From assembly GCF_051967575.1 (NCBI RefSeq), contig NZ_JBQCJW010000034.1, forward strand, positions 1 through 39,962: 39,962 nt of DNA, given 5' to 3'. Of the stretch, positions 15,407 through 23,113 are shown in pieces. The DNA comes from Solibacillus silvestris_B (GTDB lineage Bacteria; Bacillota; Bacilli; Bacillales_A; Planococcaceae). Under the pieces are notes generated by a model that ran no database searches, was not told the origin of the DNA, and was given only the letters and a program-made list of their open reading frames with translations. How positions within the stretch are numbered: position 1 is the stretch's first letter; the number at the start of each line of letters is the position of its first letter. The position numbers and the translations under genes are program-made.

Positions 15407-15627
15407 GCATCCACTCCTTAACATTTATGGTCATCGTCCAGCCTTTGGATTGCTACTATGCAATTGTAGACTTGAACTAAAACAAGGCAACATTGCGTAT
15501 TCCTGTATATACGCAACATATGTAGAAACGGTCATTAAAGTGCTTCTTATCACTGGAAAATAGTGTGCTGAATTGACGTATGATTAAGCTGATAACCTTT
15601 GTTATAAAGCTGTTATATGGAACTAAA

Positions 15628-15678
15628 AAGCAGACGGTTTAGAATCGGCGATATGCCACTCTAATTGCCCGTCTGCTT
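15628..15678. terminator. orphan nested hairpin
   Basis: AAGCAGACGG (15628-15637) pairs with CCGTCTGCTT (15669-15678); inside, TTAG/CTAA and GGC/GCC pair again. ACTGTTTTTT follows on the plus strand. It lies upstream of both flanking divergent genes, so it terminates neither; it may end an unrecognised small RNA or be left from a lost gene. Confidence 0.55.
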
Positions 15679-15840
15679 ATACTGTTTTTTGCCCGCTTGA
15701 TTGAAAATTGTTGATGATTTGTTTGTCTACTGCACGGGGGTTTATGAATTTATCGAGGTTTTTATTTTAAAGTATACAATAGGTTTTGGAATATAAAATT
15801 CAATTCTAACCTAATTAAAAATATAATGTCAATAAAAATT

Positions 15841-15868
15841 TTGTGAATTCCAATAAAAATGTTATAAT
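15841..15868 (+). promoter_or_regulatory. sigma-A promoter, extended -10
   Basis: TTGTGA (15841-15846), 16 bases, TATAAT (15863-15868) with an extended TG (TGTTATAAT). The predicted transcript has a leader of about 185 bases before the gene at 16062. Confidence 0.65.
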
Positions 15869-16061
15869 AGTCTTGCAATCGTTTTTTAGGAGTATTACGA
15901 ATCCGGGCGCAATTATGCCAAGGTGTAATTGATTATTATGTTTTGACAATTAACTCGATAATCTTAGCAATTATGTGGGCCTTAGAAAGTGTTAATTGAA
16001 TTAATCACTAATTTACTATCTAAAAGTAACTGTTTTTTATATTACAAGGAGGATTTAAATA

Positions 16062-16916
16062 ATGAATCTCATCAATAAGAAAGTTACACACAAGCATTTT
16101 GGCATGGGTAGTATCGTTAAACAGAATGAAACAAGTATTGAAATACATTTTGCATCGGAAAGTAAAAAATTTGTTTTCCCTGATGTATTTGGGAAACATT
16201 TAATATTGCATGACAAAAATGATATTCAGACACTTGAGAAAATTATACAGAAAAAAGAACTTGAACGAAAAGAAGAAGAATGGCAAAAAGAAGAAAAAAT
16301 CAAGCTGCAACGTAAAAACCAAGAACTTCGCTTAATGCATGAAAAATATATGAAAAATCATAAACTTCATCCCGAATCTCAAATGGTTTTCTGGTGTGAT
16401 TCAGAGGAACAGCATACAGCTATTACGGAGTGGAAGGTTTTTTCGGGTTTAACAAAAAGCGGAGCAAACAAAGGTAAGCCTACCAAACCTATTCGGCTGC
16501 ACCAAAATAGTGCGGTCTTGTTAACGGCAATAGACGCTGATACTGCCGAAAAAGATAGACGTATTGTAGGTGTGTATATGGTGAAGGAGAATTATATTGG
16601 AAAACTGAGTGAAGATGGATATATTCCGGCACATTCGACATACAGACTCCAACTTACAGAAGCTGAAGCAAATCAAATGCTTTTCTGGAACTATTATGTT
16701 AATGAAAAATTCACGCATAAAATGACATGGAATACAGGGAAACACCGTTATTTTAACAATTTATGGATGGCTCAAATTCTACGTGATATTGTGTCATTAA
16801 AAACGGACCCGCAAGAACAAGAGCTGGCACAACAGTTCTTTGCGTATTTTTGTAAAATAAATGAAATAGCAGCACAGGAGTTGCCCCAGCCTAATGGGGC
16901 ATTAAAGCGTATTTAA
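16062..16916 (+). CDS. uncharacterised protein with Tudor/SH3-like N-terminus
   Basis: 284 aa. Residues 1-47 (KKVTHKHFGMGSIVKQNE, then FPDVFGKHLIL) resemble the small beta-barrel placed at the end of UvrD-like helicases (HxxFGxGxV). Residues ~56-100 form a charged coiled-coil-like helix (KKELERKEEEWQKEEKIK). The C-terminal ~180 residues (VFWCDSEEQ, EAEANQMLFWNYYVNEK, HRYFNNLWMAQILRDI) are a domain I cannot name, though such proteins are widespread in Firmicutes and sometimes mislabelled malate synthase. SD AAGGAGG 9 bases before ATG. Single gene with terminator. Confidence 0.8.
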   Translation: MNLINKKVTHKHFGMGSIVKQNETSIEIHFASESKKFVFPDVFGKHLILHDKNDIQTLEKIIQKKELERKEEEWQKEEKIKLQRKNQELRLMHEKYMKNHKLHPESQMVFWCDSEEQHTAITEWKVFSGLTKSGANKGKPTKPIRLHQNSAVLLTAIDADTAEKDRRIVGVYMVKENYIGKLSEDGYIPAHSTYRLQLTEAEANQMLFWNYYVNEKFTHKMTWNTGKHRYFNNLWMAQILRDIVSLKTDPQEQELAQQFFAYFCKINEIAAQELPQPNGALKRI

Positions 16917-16925
16917 TAAAAAGGT

Positions 16926-16963
16926 AAAGAACGAATCTTCCAGGAGGGAGTTCGTTCTTTTTC
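16926..16963 (+). terminator. terminator, shared GAACGAA arms
   Basis: AAAGAACGAA (16926-16935) pairs with TTCGTTCTTT (16951-16960), then TT. Same arms as terminators at 3773 and 21422. The following 266 bases to the next gene hold only a possible 20-codon minus frame (17005-17064). Confidence 0.85.
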
Positions 16964-17230
16964 TGTCTTCTAACGTTAGCGATCACCACTCATTTATATT
17001 GCCGTCAATCAAAAATATAGCGAATGACCTCAATCGCCTGATCAACAGTTTCCACTGTTTTCAATTCCTCCTATAAATTCTAAACTTATTTCCATACTAC
17101 CGAACTTAATAAAGTTTTTGAAGTAATCCTCTCAACCGAAAGAATAAGGTAATAATCCATTGCTGAAATTATGATATGGTTGTAAGAGAGCATGGGAGGC
17201 AATAGTGAGGTTATAAAAAGGAGAAGAGCA

Positions 17231-18010
17231 ATGAATATCGGATTAATTGGAGCTGGCGCAATCGCTCATTTTTTATTGGAAGAAATCAATGGAAAACAAC
17301 AACATAATTTACGGATTACAAGTGTTTTTGTAAAGGATAAGAAGAAGAATTCATTGCTGGAGCAAGACTTTGGAATGGCGCTCTATACAGATTTTGATGC
17401 ATTTCTTCATTCGGGAATTGATATTGTAGTGGAAGCGGCAACTATTGAAGCGGTCAAAACATTGCTTCCTGTTGCCATCAAGAAAAAGGATGCTGTAATA
17501 ATTAGTGTTGGCGCACTTGCCGAAGAGGAACTGTTGGCAGAGCTGAACAATTTAGCGAATGAATATGATAAGAGAATTTATTTGCCTTCAGGTGCGATTG
17601 GCGGTTTGGAGCTATTACAAAATGCGCATGCGCTCGGCACGATGAGAGAGGTTTCCCTAACAACACGCAAACCTGCCGCCTCCTTAACAGAGGAAAAAAT
17701 CGAGGAAGCGAAAGTAATATTTGAAGGGAACGCAGCAGATGCGATTAAGCAATATCCAAAGAATATGAATGTATCGATTGTTCTGGCGCTTGCAAGTGTC
17801 GGTTTTGATCAAACGAACGTGAAATTAGTTGCCGATCCGCAAATTGATCAAAATATTCATCATATCGAAGTGATAGGCGATTTTGGGGAAGCAGCATTTA
17901 CAATTAAAAATAACCCGCTTCCAGGAAATCCTAAAACAAGCTATTTAGCAGCAATGAGTATTTTAGGAACGCTGCAAAGAATGGGCGAGAAGCTAATAAT
18001 TGGTCGTTGA
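17231..18010 (+). CDS. nadX: L-aspartate dehydrogenase
   Basis: 259 aa. Rossmann motif NIGLIGAGAIAHFLLEEI at the start, VVEAATIEAVK near 75, ISVGALAEEELL near 98, PSGAIGGLELL near 120 and the C-terminal PGNPKTSYLAAMS match aspartate dehydrogenases of the NadX family. The reaction oxidises L-aspartate to iminoaspartate/oxaloacetate plus ammonia with NAD(P); iminoaspartate can feed quinolinate and NAD synthesis. No nadA or nadC lies in the window, so the pathway link is inference. ATG 17231 follows AAGGAGAAGAGCA; an upstream frame start at 17192 has no SD. Confidence 0.88.
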   Translation: MNIGLIGAGAIAHFLLEEINGKQQHNLRITSVFVKDKKKNSLLEQDFGMALYTDFDAFLHSGIDIVVEAATIEAVKTLLPVAIKKKDAVIISVGALAEEELLAELNNLANEYDKRIYLPSGAIGGLELLQNAHALGTMREVSLTTRKPAASLTEEKIEEAKVIFEGNAADAIKQYPKNMNVSIVLALASVGFDQTNVKLVADPQIDQNIHHIEVIGDFGEAAFTIKNNPLPGNPKTSYLAAMSILGTLQRMGEKLIIGR

Positions 18011-18198
18011 ACATAAAATAGAGAATAGTTCAATATTTGGCAACTGAATTTCCAAATCATCTGCTTTTACTTTTCCGCCTCATTTACGCTAATATTGTCA
18101 GAGGATATTTATTAGAGTAATATAGGATAGCCGTAATAGGCATCTGATAGGAAAATCGAGACATTTTCAAACGTAATGAGAGGAATTGAATTTAACAT

Positions 18199-19170
18199 AT
18201 GAAAGAAAATTTTTGGCAACGATTACCGAAGCCGTTTTTTGTATTGGCACCAATGGAAGATGTAACAGATGTTGTGTTTCGCCATGTTGTGGCTGAAGCG
18301 GGAAGCCCAGATGTGTTCTTCACAGAGTTTACAAATTCGGAGAGCTATTGTCATCCGGATGGAATAAAAAGCGTTCGCGGCCGATTAATGTTTACGGAAG
18401 ATGAGCAGCCAATCGTTGCACATATTTGGGGGGATAGTCCAGAGAACTTCCGGAAAATGAGTATTGGCATGGCAGAATTAGGCTTTAAAGGGATCGACCT
18501 GAATATGGGGTGTCCGGTGCCAAATGTCGCAGGGAGAGGAAAAGGCAGCGGGCTGATTCTTCGTCCGGATGTGGCGGCTGAGCTTATCGAAGCAGCAAAA
18601 GCAGGTGGATTGCCTGTCAGTGTAAAAACACGCCTTGGCTATAAGGAAATAGACGAGTGGAAGGAATGGCTCACTCATATTTTAAAACAGGATATCGCGA
18701 ATCTGTCCATCCATTTACGTACACGAAAAGAAATGAGCGCAGTTGATGCACATTGGGAGCTGATTCCGGAAATTAAAGCATTGCGTGATGAAATAGCTCC
18801 AAATACACTTTTAACAATTAACGGAGATATTCCTGATCGTCAAGTCGGTTTAGAGCTCGCGGAAAAATACGGCATTGATGGTGTGATGATTGGGCGCGGT
18901 ATTTTTAAAAATCCATTCGCTTTTGAAAAAGAACGAAAAGAGCATACACCTGACGAGTATCTTGACCTTCTGAAACTGCAGCTTGATCTCCAGGATAAAT
19001 ACGCGGAAGAACTGCCGCGTTCGATGTCCGGACTTCATCGTTTCTTCAAAATCTATGTCAAAGGCTTCCGGGGTGCAAGTGAATTAAGAAATCAATTAAT
19101 GAACACGAAATCAACGGATGAAGTGCGTGCGTTGCTGAACCACTTCGAATTAAACAGAACGGAAGAGTAG
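18199..19170 (+). CDS. tRNA-dihydrouridine synthase
   Basis: 323 aa FMN-dependent Dus enzyme. APMEDVTDVVFRHV at 17-30, catalytic Cys105 in LNMGCPVPN, VKTRLGYKE near 143, and ING(D)I...GVMIGRGIFKNPF for the flavin phosphate. It reduces uridines in the tRNA D-loop. The N-terminus and LRTRKEMS variant are typical of the Dus clade common in Firmicutes; which Dus position it modifies cannot be told. The ribosome binding site is poor (GAGAGG 13 bases from ATG), and an 8-codon ORF starting at 18176 ends across this ATG. Confidence 0.93.
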   Translation: MKENFWQRLPKPFFVLAPMEDVTDVVFRHVVAEAGSPDVFFTEFTNSESYCHPDGIKSVRGRLMFTEDEQPIVAHIWGDSPENFRKMSIGMAELGFKGIDLNMGCPVPNVAGRGKGSGLILRPDVAAELIEAAKAGGLPVSVKTRLGYKEIDEWKEWLTHILKQDIANLSIHLRTRKEMSAVDAHWELIPEIKALRDEIAPNTLLTINGDIPDRQVGLELAEKYGIDGVMIGRGIFKNPFAFEKERKEHTPDEYLDLLKLQLDLQDKYAEELPRSMSGLHRFFKIYVKGFRGASELRNQLMNTKSTDEVRALLNHFELNRTEE

Positions 19171-19272
19171 TAAACAAAAAATTGTTTGCGCCAAACAGGA
19201 GTCGGGCCTTTATACAAATTTGCTGCACCGACTTCGCGCATTGCAGAATTATAGCTTAAAAAAATTAAAAAT

Positions 19273-19324
19273 AGCTGTGTCTGAAATCTGATGATAACCG
19301 GATTTTACGGCACGGCTTTTTATT
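19273..19324 (+). terminator. terminator after dus
   Basis: AGCTGTG (19273-19279) pairs with CACGGCT (19311-19317) around an inner AATCTG/CGGATT hairpin; TTTTTAT follows. Confidence 0.75.
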
Positions 19325-19554
19325 GTTTAGGAAATTACAGTTTTTAGCATGGGGATGATTTTGCAAGAAAGTGTTGTCCCTGTCCAGAAAAATTGTGCCA
19401 ACACCTCGCACTATGAGGGCTCTCTGTGAAAAAGGAGGGCGCCGAAAAGCTATAGTTATTTAATATTCCATTTTACTTTTAATATAAGGCCCCTTCCACT
19501 CATATTTACTAAGAGAGATTCTGGCTGTCAATTAAGTGATCGGTGAAAATAAAA

Positions 19555-19748
19555 AATAAGCGGAGATTTTCCGGTTATTTGCGCAATAGGACTCGTTCCG
19601 GGGGAAATAAGGGAAGACTTTCCGGTTATGCAAAGAAAAATCCTCCATTTTCATGTTTTTTGGTTCAATAAGCGGAATTTCTCCGTCTAATTAGGCTGTT
19701 CTTGATAGTATTTTTTTAATAAGGGGATTTTTTCCGTCTATTGATTAG
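19555..19748. repeat. four spaced copies of a degenerate palindrome
   Basis: Four units start at 19555, 19606, 19667 and 19718 (steps of 51, 61 and 51 bases). Each reads roughly AATAAGCGGA, 3-5 T-rich bases, TTCCGGTTAT, so each is an imperfect palindrome that could form a hairpin. A fifth unit lies at 26272-26294. Spacers are unrelated. The step sizes approximate whole helical turns, placing units on one DNA face. They are too degenerate for CRISPR; a mobile hairpin (REP/BIME-like) repeat is more likely. Confidence 0.65.
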
Positions 19749-19977
19749 AGTAAGCGCATAAATAGATTTCACAGCTGTTAATAGCGTTCCCCTTTCAACT
19801 CAAGTTGCGGGAATCAGCCTCCTTTTTACCGTCCCGTTTTGCCGTTCTGCTTAAAATACGCATGGATTTCCTCGGAGATTTTCAGCGCCCTCGTGCAAAA
19901 TTCACTTTTTTAAAATTGATTTCAACCGCATTTAGTTTTTTGATACTTCCAAATTATTAGTGGAATATGTAACAATT

Positions 19978-20027
19978 ATACTGTATAATACATAGTATAA
20001 AATCAATACTGTATGTCATACAATATT
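19978..20027. promoter_or_regulatory. padR promoter and palindromic operator
   Basis: TATAAT (19984-19989) lies within ATACT...AGTAT (19978-19998). A second, near-perfect 11-1-11 palindrome, AATACTGTATG-T-CATACAATATT split across 20005-20027, ends just before the padR SD. PadR repressors bind such AT-rich dyads and usually repress themselves; autoregulation is the likely role. Confidence 0.65.
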
Positions 20028-20040
20028 GGGAGGTGTATAA

Positions 20041-20388
20041 ATGAGCAACTTACTAAATTCTTTAATGACAGAGCTTAGGAGGGGAACATTGACATTGGCG
20101 GTTTTAAGCCAGCTGAGAATTCCGCAGTACGGTTATTCATTAGTCCAGTCATTGGAAGGAGCAGGAATTTCTATAGATCAAAGTACGCTATACCCATTGC
20201 TCCGCCGATTAGAAAAGCAAGAGTTAGTTTCAAGCAGCTGGGACACATCCGAAAGCAGACCTCGTAAATATTATGTATTAAGTGAATATGGCATGGACAT
20301 TTTTTTACAATTAAAAAAGGAATGGATTGACAATTCGAAGGAACTTTATGCTTTATTAAGAGAGGATGACGAAGATGAAAATCATTGA
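20041..20388 (+). CDS. PadR family transcriptional regulator
   Basis: 115 aa winged-helix protein of the short PadR class: LRRGTLTLAVLSQL, YGYSLVQSL, STLYPLLRRLEKQELV (recognition helix) and RPRKYYVLSEYG (wing), then a dimerisation helix. SD GGGAGGTG. It overlaps the next gene by 14 bases. PadR plus HAAS-domain membrane protein is a recurring Firmicutes pair in which the regulator responds to envelope or drug signals. A dyad operator sits at its promoter. Confidence 0.92.
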   Translation: MSNLLNSLMTELRRGTLTLAVLSQLRIPQYGYSLVQSLEGAGISIDQSTLYPLLRRLEKQELVSSSWDTSESRPRKYYVLSEYGMDIFLQLKKEWIDNSKELYALLREDDEDENH

Positions 20389-21373
20389 AATTTATATTCA
20401 GGAAGTTACTCGGAGATTGCCTGAAAAAATGCGTTCAGATATTGCGCTGGAGTTGCGCTCGACGATAGAGGATATGCTGCCCGAAAAATATAGCGAGGAA
20501 AATGTCAAAGATGTGCTTGATCAATTAGGCAACCCGGCAGTTTTGGCGAACGGGTACAAAGATCAGCCGATGCAACTTATCGGCCCTCGTTATTTTGATG
20601 TGTATATTTCGTTGCTGAAAATGATTGTACCGATTGCAGCATTCCTTGCACTCATTGCGATCGTTACGGAACATGTGATTGTGTATAGTGGGGATGGGGC
20701 TATATTAAATAGTATTTTAACTATCATCGGCTTGGGGATTGGGAAGATGATCGAGGTAGGAATCCAAGTCTTTTTCTGGCTGACAGTTATTTTTGCTGTT
20801 ATAGAAAGATTTGATAAGGACAAAGAGCCGCAGCCATTAACAACGAGTCTGGAAAAATGGACTGCCGATGATCTGAAAAATATTCCGTATATACCGAAGA
20901 AAAAGGCGATTTCAAAGTTGGAGGTTTTTGGGGGATTGTTGTGGACGGTTATTTGGGCAACACTTTATTTTTATGCAAACAAGCTTTTAGGTGTCTATGA
21001 AGGGGAAGCTGGGCGTCTGGAGTTTGTTATGCCAGCTTTGAATCAGGAAGTTTTGCAAAAGTTTTTGCCAATCGTTGTCATCATTATCGGTCTGGAAATT
21101 GCATTCGCTCTTTATAAGCTATTAAAGCAGCAATGGACCAAATTAATGGCTATTTTTAACACAGTATTGGAAATAGTGGCGACCATTGTTTTCATCATTA
21201 TTTTAGTGAATCCCAATTTATTGAATGAAGCATTCATATTATATATGGCCGATTTATTTGAGGTTACGAAAAACCAAATCACGTTATGGATAGTCAATGG
21301 CGGGATTGCCATCTTTATAATTAGTGCCGCAATTGCGGTATACGACGGATTCAAAAGGGCTAGAGTGCATTAA
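20375..21373 (+). CDS. HAAS-domain membrane protein
   Basis: 332 aa. Residues 1-65 form the HAAS (HTH-associated accessory) domain: YIQEVTRRLPEKMRSDIALE, then LRSTIEDML and QLGNPAVLANGY. The rest has about six membrane segments (near 75-95, 108-140, 190-207, 230-250, 262-282, 305-325). HAAS proteins accompany PadR regulators and probably act as sensor or co-factor at the membrane. ATG 20375 chosen because GAGAGG is 9 bases away; ATG 20366 abuts the SD. Translationally coupled to padR. Confidence 0.85.
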   Translation: MKIIEIYIQEVTRRLPEKMRSDIALELRSTIEDMLPEKYSEENVKDVLDQLGNPAVLANGYKDQPMQLIGPRYFDVYISLLKMIVPIAAFLALIAIVTEHVIVYSGDGAILNSILTIIGLGIGKMIEVGIQVFFWLTVIFAVIERFDKDKEPQPLTTSLEKWTADDLKNIPYIPKKKAISKLEVFGGLLWTVIWATLYFYANKLLGVYEGEAGRLEFVMPALNQEVLQKFLPIVVIIIGLEIAFALYKLLKQQWTKLMAIFNTVLEIVATIVFIIILVNPNLLNEAFILYMADLFEVTKNQITLWIVNGGIAIFIISAAIAVYDGFKRARVH

Positions 21374-21421
21374 TTAAATATTGTAATTTGAGGCGATTGT
21401 AATTGAAGCGGTAAAAATGAA

Positions 21422-21455
21422 AGAACGAATTCCTTCATAGGTATTCGTTCTTGTT
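21422..21455. terminator. terminator between convergent genes
   Basis: AAGAACGAAT (21422-21431) pairs with ATTCGTTCTT (21444-21453); T-rich DNA follows. Third use of these arms in the window. Confidence 0.85.
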
Positions 21456-21470
21456 ATTTTTCTGAACTTT

Positions 21471-22355
21471 TCACCAAACAGGCGACCATGTTTTTAAAAA
21501 TTGGATGGTTCGTTCTTTACCGATGCAGATTAATTTTTTCTTTGTTTCTGCATCCATATCAAATTGAGTCGCACTATATTTTTCGACGGGAATAAAAATG
21601 ATATTCTTCTCATGTCTTCTTGCAATATAGCGATTATCATGCGCATTTTTCATTGTGGAAAACAGCGCTTCAAATAGCTGGATCGCATTATCAATTTCAT
21701 GGGGCGACATTTCTTCGCTGGCACCGCTTAATTTCATGCCGAGGACAGGTCGTACCTTATGTCCATTATCGTATATCCAAAGCGGGAAATTGCTCAAGAC
21801 CCCACCATCCACAACGACACACTCCCTTTTGCCATTTTTTAAATAAACTGGCTCAAAGAAAAAGGGGAGACCGCAGCTCATGCGCAATGCTCGGGAAATC
21901 GGAAACTTATTGCCATCAATGTCATAGTTTTTTAAATCATCCGGCAACACGATAATTTTGCCGTTTGTTAAATCCGAAGCAACAAGTTTTAAAGCTCCCG
22001 GCGGTAAATCGCCAAATGTATAAATGCCTTTTGTCGCCAATTTTTGATGGAACCATTTTTCCAGCGATTTTCCCCGGTACATCCCAAATCGTATATATAA
22101 ATTAATCCATTTTAAAAACGGCTTGCCGATCCATATTTTTGGAGGGTCGAGCAATACTTTCAAGTTCAGATCATCGAAAATGTCCTCAAGCTCTTGGGCA
22201 GTAAAACCTGCCGCTATGAAAGCAGCCAAAATAGCCCCTGCACTTGTACCCGCTACTCTTTTGAATTTTATTCCGCGTTCTTCCAGTGCCTGTAATGCCC
22301 CAACATAAGCAAACCCTTTAATACCACCGCCAGAGAACACTCCGTCAACAATCAT
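21471..22355 (-). CDS. patatin-like phospholipase
   Basis: 294 aa. Oxyanion motif GGGIKG (9-14), nucleophile elbow GTSAG with Ser38, and catalytic Asp183 in VDGGVLSNFP give the Ser-Asp dyad of patatins. Such enzymes hydrolyse acyl esters of phospholipids or other lipids. It resembles B. subtilis YqhO. Start ATG 22355 follows AGGTGAAAACAA. The ATG overlaps the TGA of a 29-codon ORF with a strong SD (22352-22441), so translation is probably coupled to that ORF. Confidence 0.9.
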   Translation of the reverse strand: MIVDGVFSGGGIKGFAYVGALQALEERGIKFKRVAGTSAGAILAAFIAAGFTAQELEDIFDDLNLKVLLDPPKIWIGKPFLKWINLYIRFGMYRGKSLEKWFHQKLATKGIYTFGDLPPGALKLVASDLTNGKIIVLPDDLKNYDIDGNKFPISRALRMSCGLPFFFEPVYLKNGKRECVVVDGGVLSNFPLWIYDNGHKVRPVLGMKLSGASEEMSPHEIDNAIQLFEALFSTMKNAHDNRYIARRHEKNIIFIPVEKYSATQFDMDAETKKKLICIGKERTIQFLKTWSPVW

Positions 22356-22441
22356 TTGTTTTCACCTATACCAGTTTTGGACACTGGAATAAAATTAAAA
22401 ATCTCTGTAAATGTCTTATGATATGAATAAAGATTAGTCAT
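22352..22441 (-). CDS. 29-aa ORF translationally coupled to patatin gene
   Basis: Starts MTNLYSYHKTFTEIFNF and ends GIGENK. ATG 22441 has a textbook SD, GGAGGGATTTTT, stronger than that of the patatin gene. Its stop overlaps the patatin start as ATGA, and the patatin SD lies in its last codons, the classic arrangement for coupling. It may be a leader peptide or a tiny partner protein. No family recognised. Confidence 0.5.
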   Translation of the reverse strand: MTNLYSYHKTFTEIFNFIPVSKTGIGENK

Positions 22442-22623
22442 AAAAATCCCTCCATCATTACTAGCCCGTAAGTTTCAATTCCGCTAAACGAGCTGAAATT
22501 ATAAGTTTTAGGAGTTTTTGTGGCGGCATTGTTTTCATATGCTGAAAAAACCCCGTGATGCCCACAGATAAATTAGCTCCTTAACAGTATATGTTGTAAT
22601 GTAAAAAAGGGATTTTATATTCG

Positions 22624-22869
22624 TTATCTTTCCTGTATAAACACCACACGGTCATACCCGCATTCATGGCAAACCATTAAATGCGGGCAAATCTCCTCTT
22701 TTGCCGTATTTGCATAGCCGTCTCCCATCTTAACAGTTTCTTCATCATTATAATGACCGTATGGATCTGAATAATCGGACACCTTTCCACTATCGCTTAA
22801 TCGACTATGACATGTCGGGCAATCCATTTTGATTTCCTGCAGTGCATTGCATAACGGGCAAATTGCCAT
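22624..22869 (-). CDS. zinc-ribbon protein, 81 aa
   Basis: Two metal-binding clusters: CPLC (4-7) with CPTC (17-20), and CPHLMVCHECG with Cys61, Cys67 and Cys70. The middle part DYSDPYGHYNDEETVKMGDG is conserved in a small Bacillales family of unknown function that ends in VVFIQE. Start follows AGGAGGTAGCTT. Probably cytoplasmic and Zn-binding. Single gene. Confidence 0.8.
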   Translation of the reverse strand: MAICPLCNALQEIKMDCPTCHSRLSDSGKVSDYSDPYGHYNDEETVKMGDGYANTAKEEICPHLMVCHECGYDRVVFIQER

Positions 22870-23050
22870 AAGCTACCTCCTGACTGTTTTCATTATCGCT
22901 TTTATGTAATATGGTTCTTTTAAAGCTGAAAATAAACATTTTTCTATTATTTAAGCATGAACAATCATTATTAAATAAACAGTGTGGCATTGTTTGCAAT
23001 TAGGAAAAAACTAGGCGGATTACTCGGTTTCGCAAAAAATATTTATTGCT

Positions 23051-23075
23051 GATAGGGGCTCACCACCTATCTTTT
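23051..23075 (+). terminator. small leader hairpin before permease gene
   Basis: GATAGG (23051-23056) pairs with CCTATC (23066-23071), followed by TTTT, 40 bases before the permease start. It could be a weak attenuator or just an upstream terminator. Confidence 0.35.
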
Positions 23076-23113
23076 CCCTCCATATGCTATATAAAAAGGA
23101 AAAGAGGTAGAGT

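Larger units (their letters stand above)
15407..16061. other. 655-base divergent gap, no gene seen
   Basis: This AT-rich region between hpaB and the next plus-strand gene holds an orphan hairpin (15628-15678), a strong promoter (15841-15868), and a ~190-base leader with a CAATTATGCC/GGTGTAATTG hairpin (around 15910-15931). TTGACA at 15943 may be a second -35. I see no coding frame with a ribosome binding site. Confidence 0.5.
19171..20040. other. 870-base non-coding gap
   Basis: The largest gap of the window. It contains the dus terminator (19273-19324), four spaced degenerate palindromes (19555-19748), a minus-strand coding-like remnant of 27 codons (19826-19909, containing ALKISEEIHAYFKQNGK with no start or SD), and the padR promoter/operator. 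No intact gene is visible. The remnant and dispersed repeats suggest a decayed locus. Confidence 0.5.

Noticed and set aside
17005..17064. 20-codon minus frame after an AGGAGG
   Set aside because: The TTG is only 2 bases from the SD and the GTG is 11; too short to support without conservation.
18176..18202. 8-codon leader ORF before dus
   Set aside because: Overlap with the dus ATG is neat but there is no SD, so chance is likely.
19555..19748. Possible CRISPR array
   Set aside because: Repeats are degenerate, units of 28-35 bases with 15-32 base spacers, and no cas genes are present.
19826..19909. 27-codon coding-like minus remnant
   Set aside because: No start codon or SD; mentioned only as a possible relic within the gap entry.
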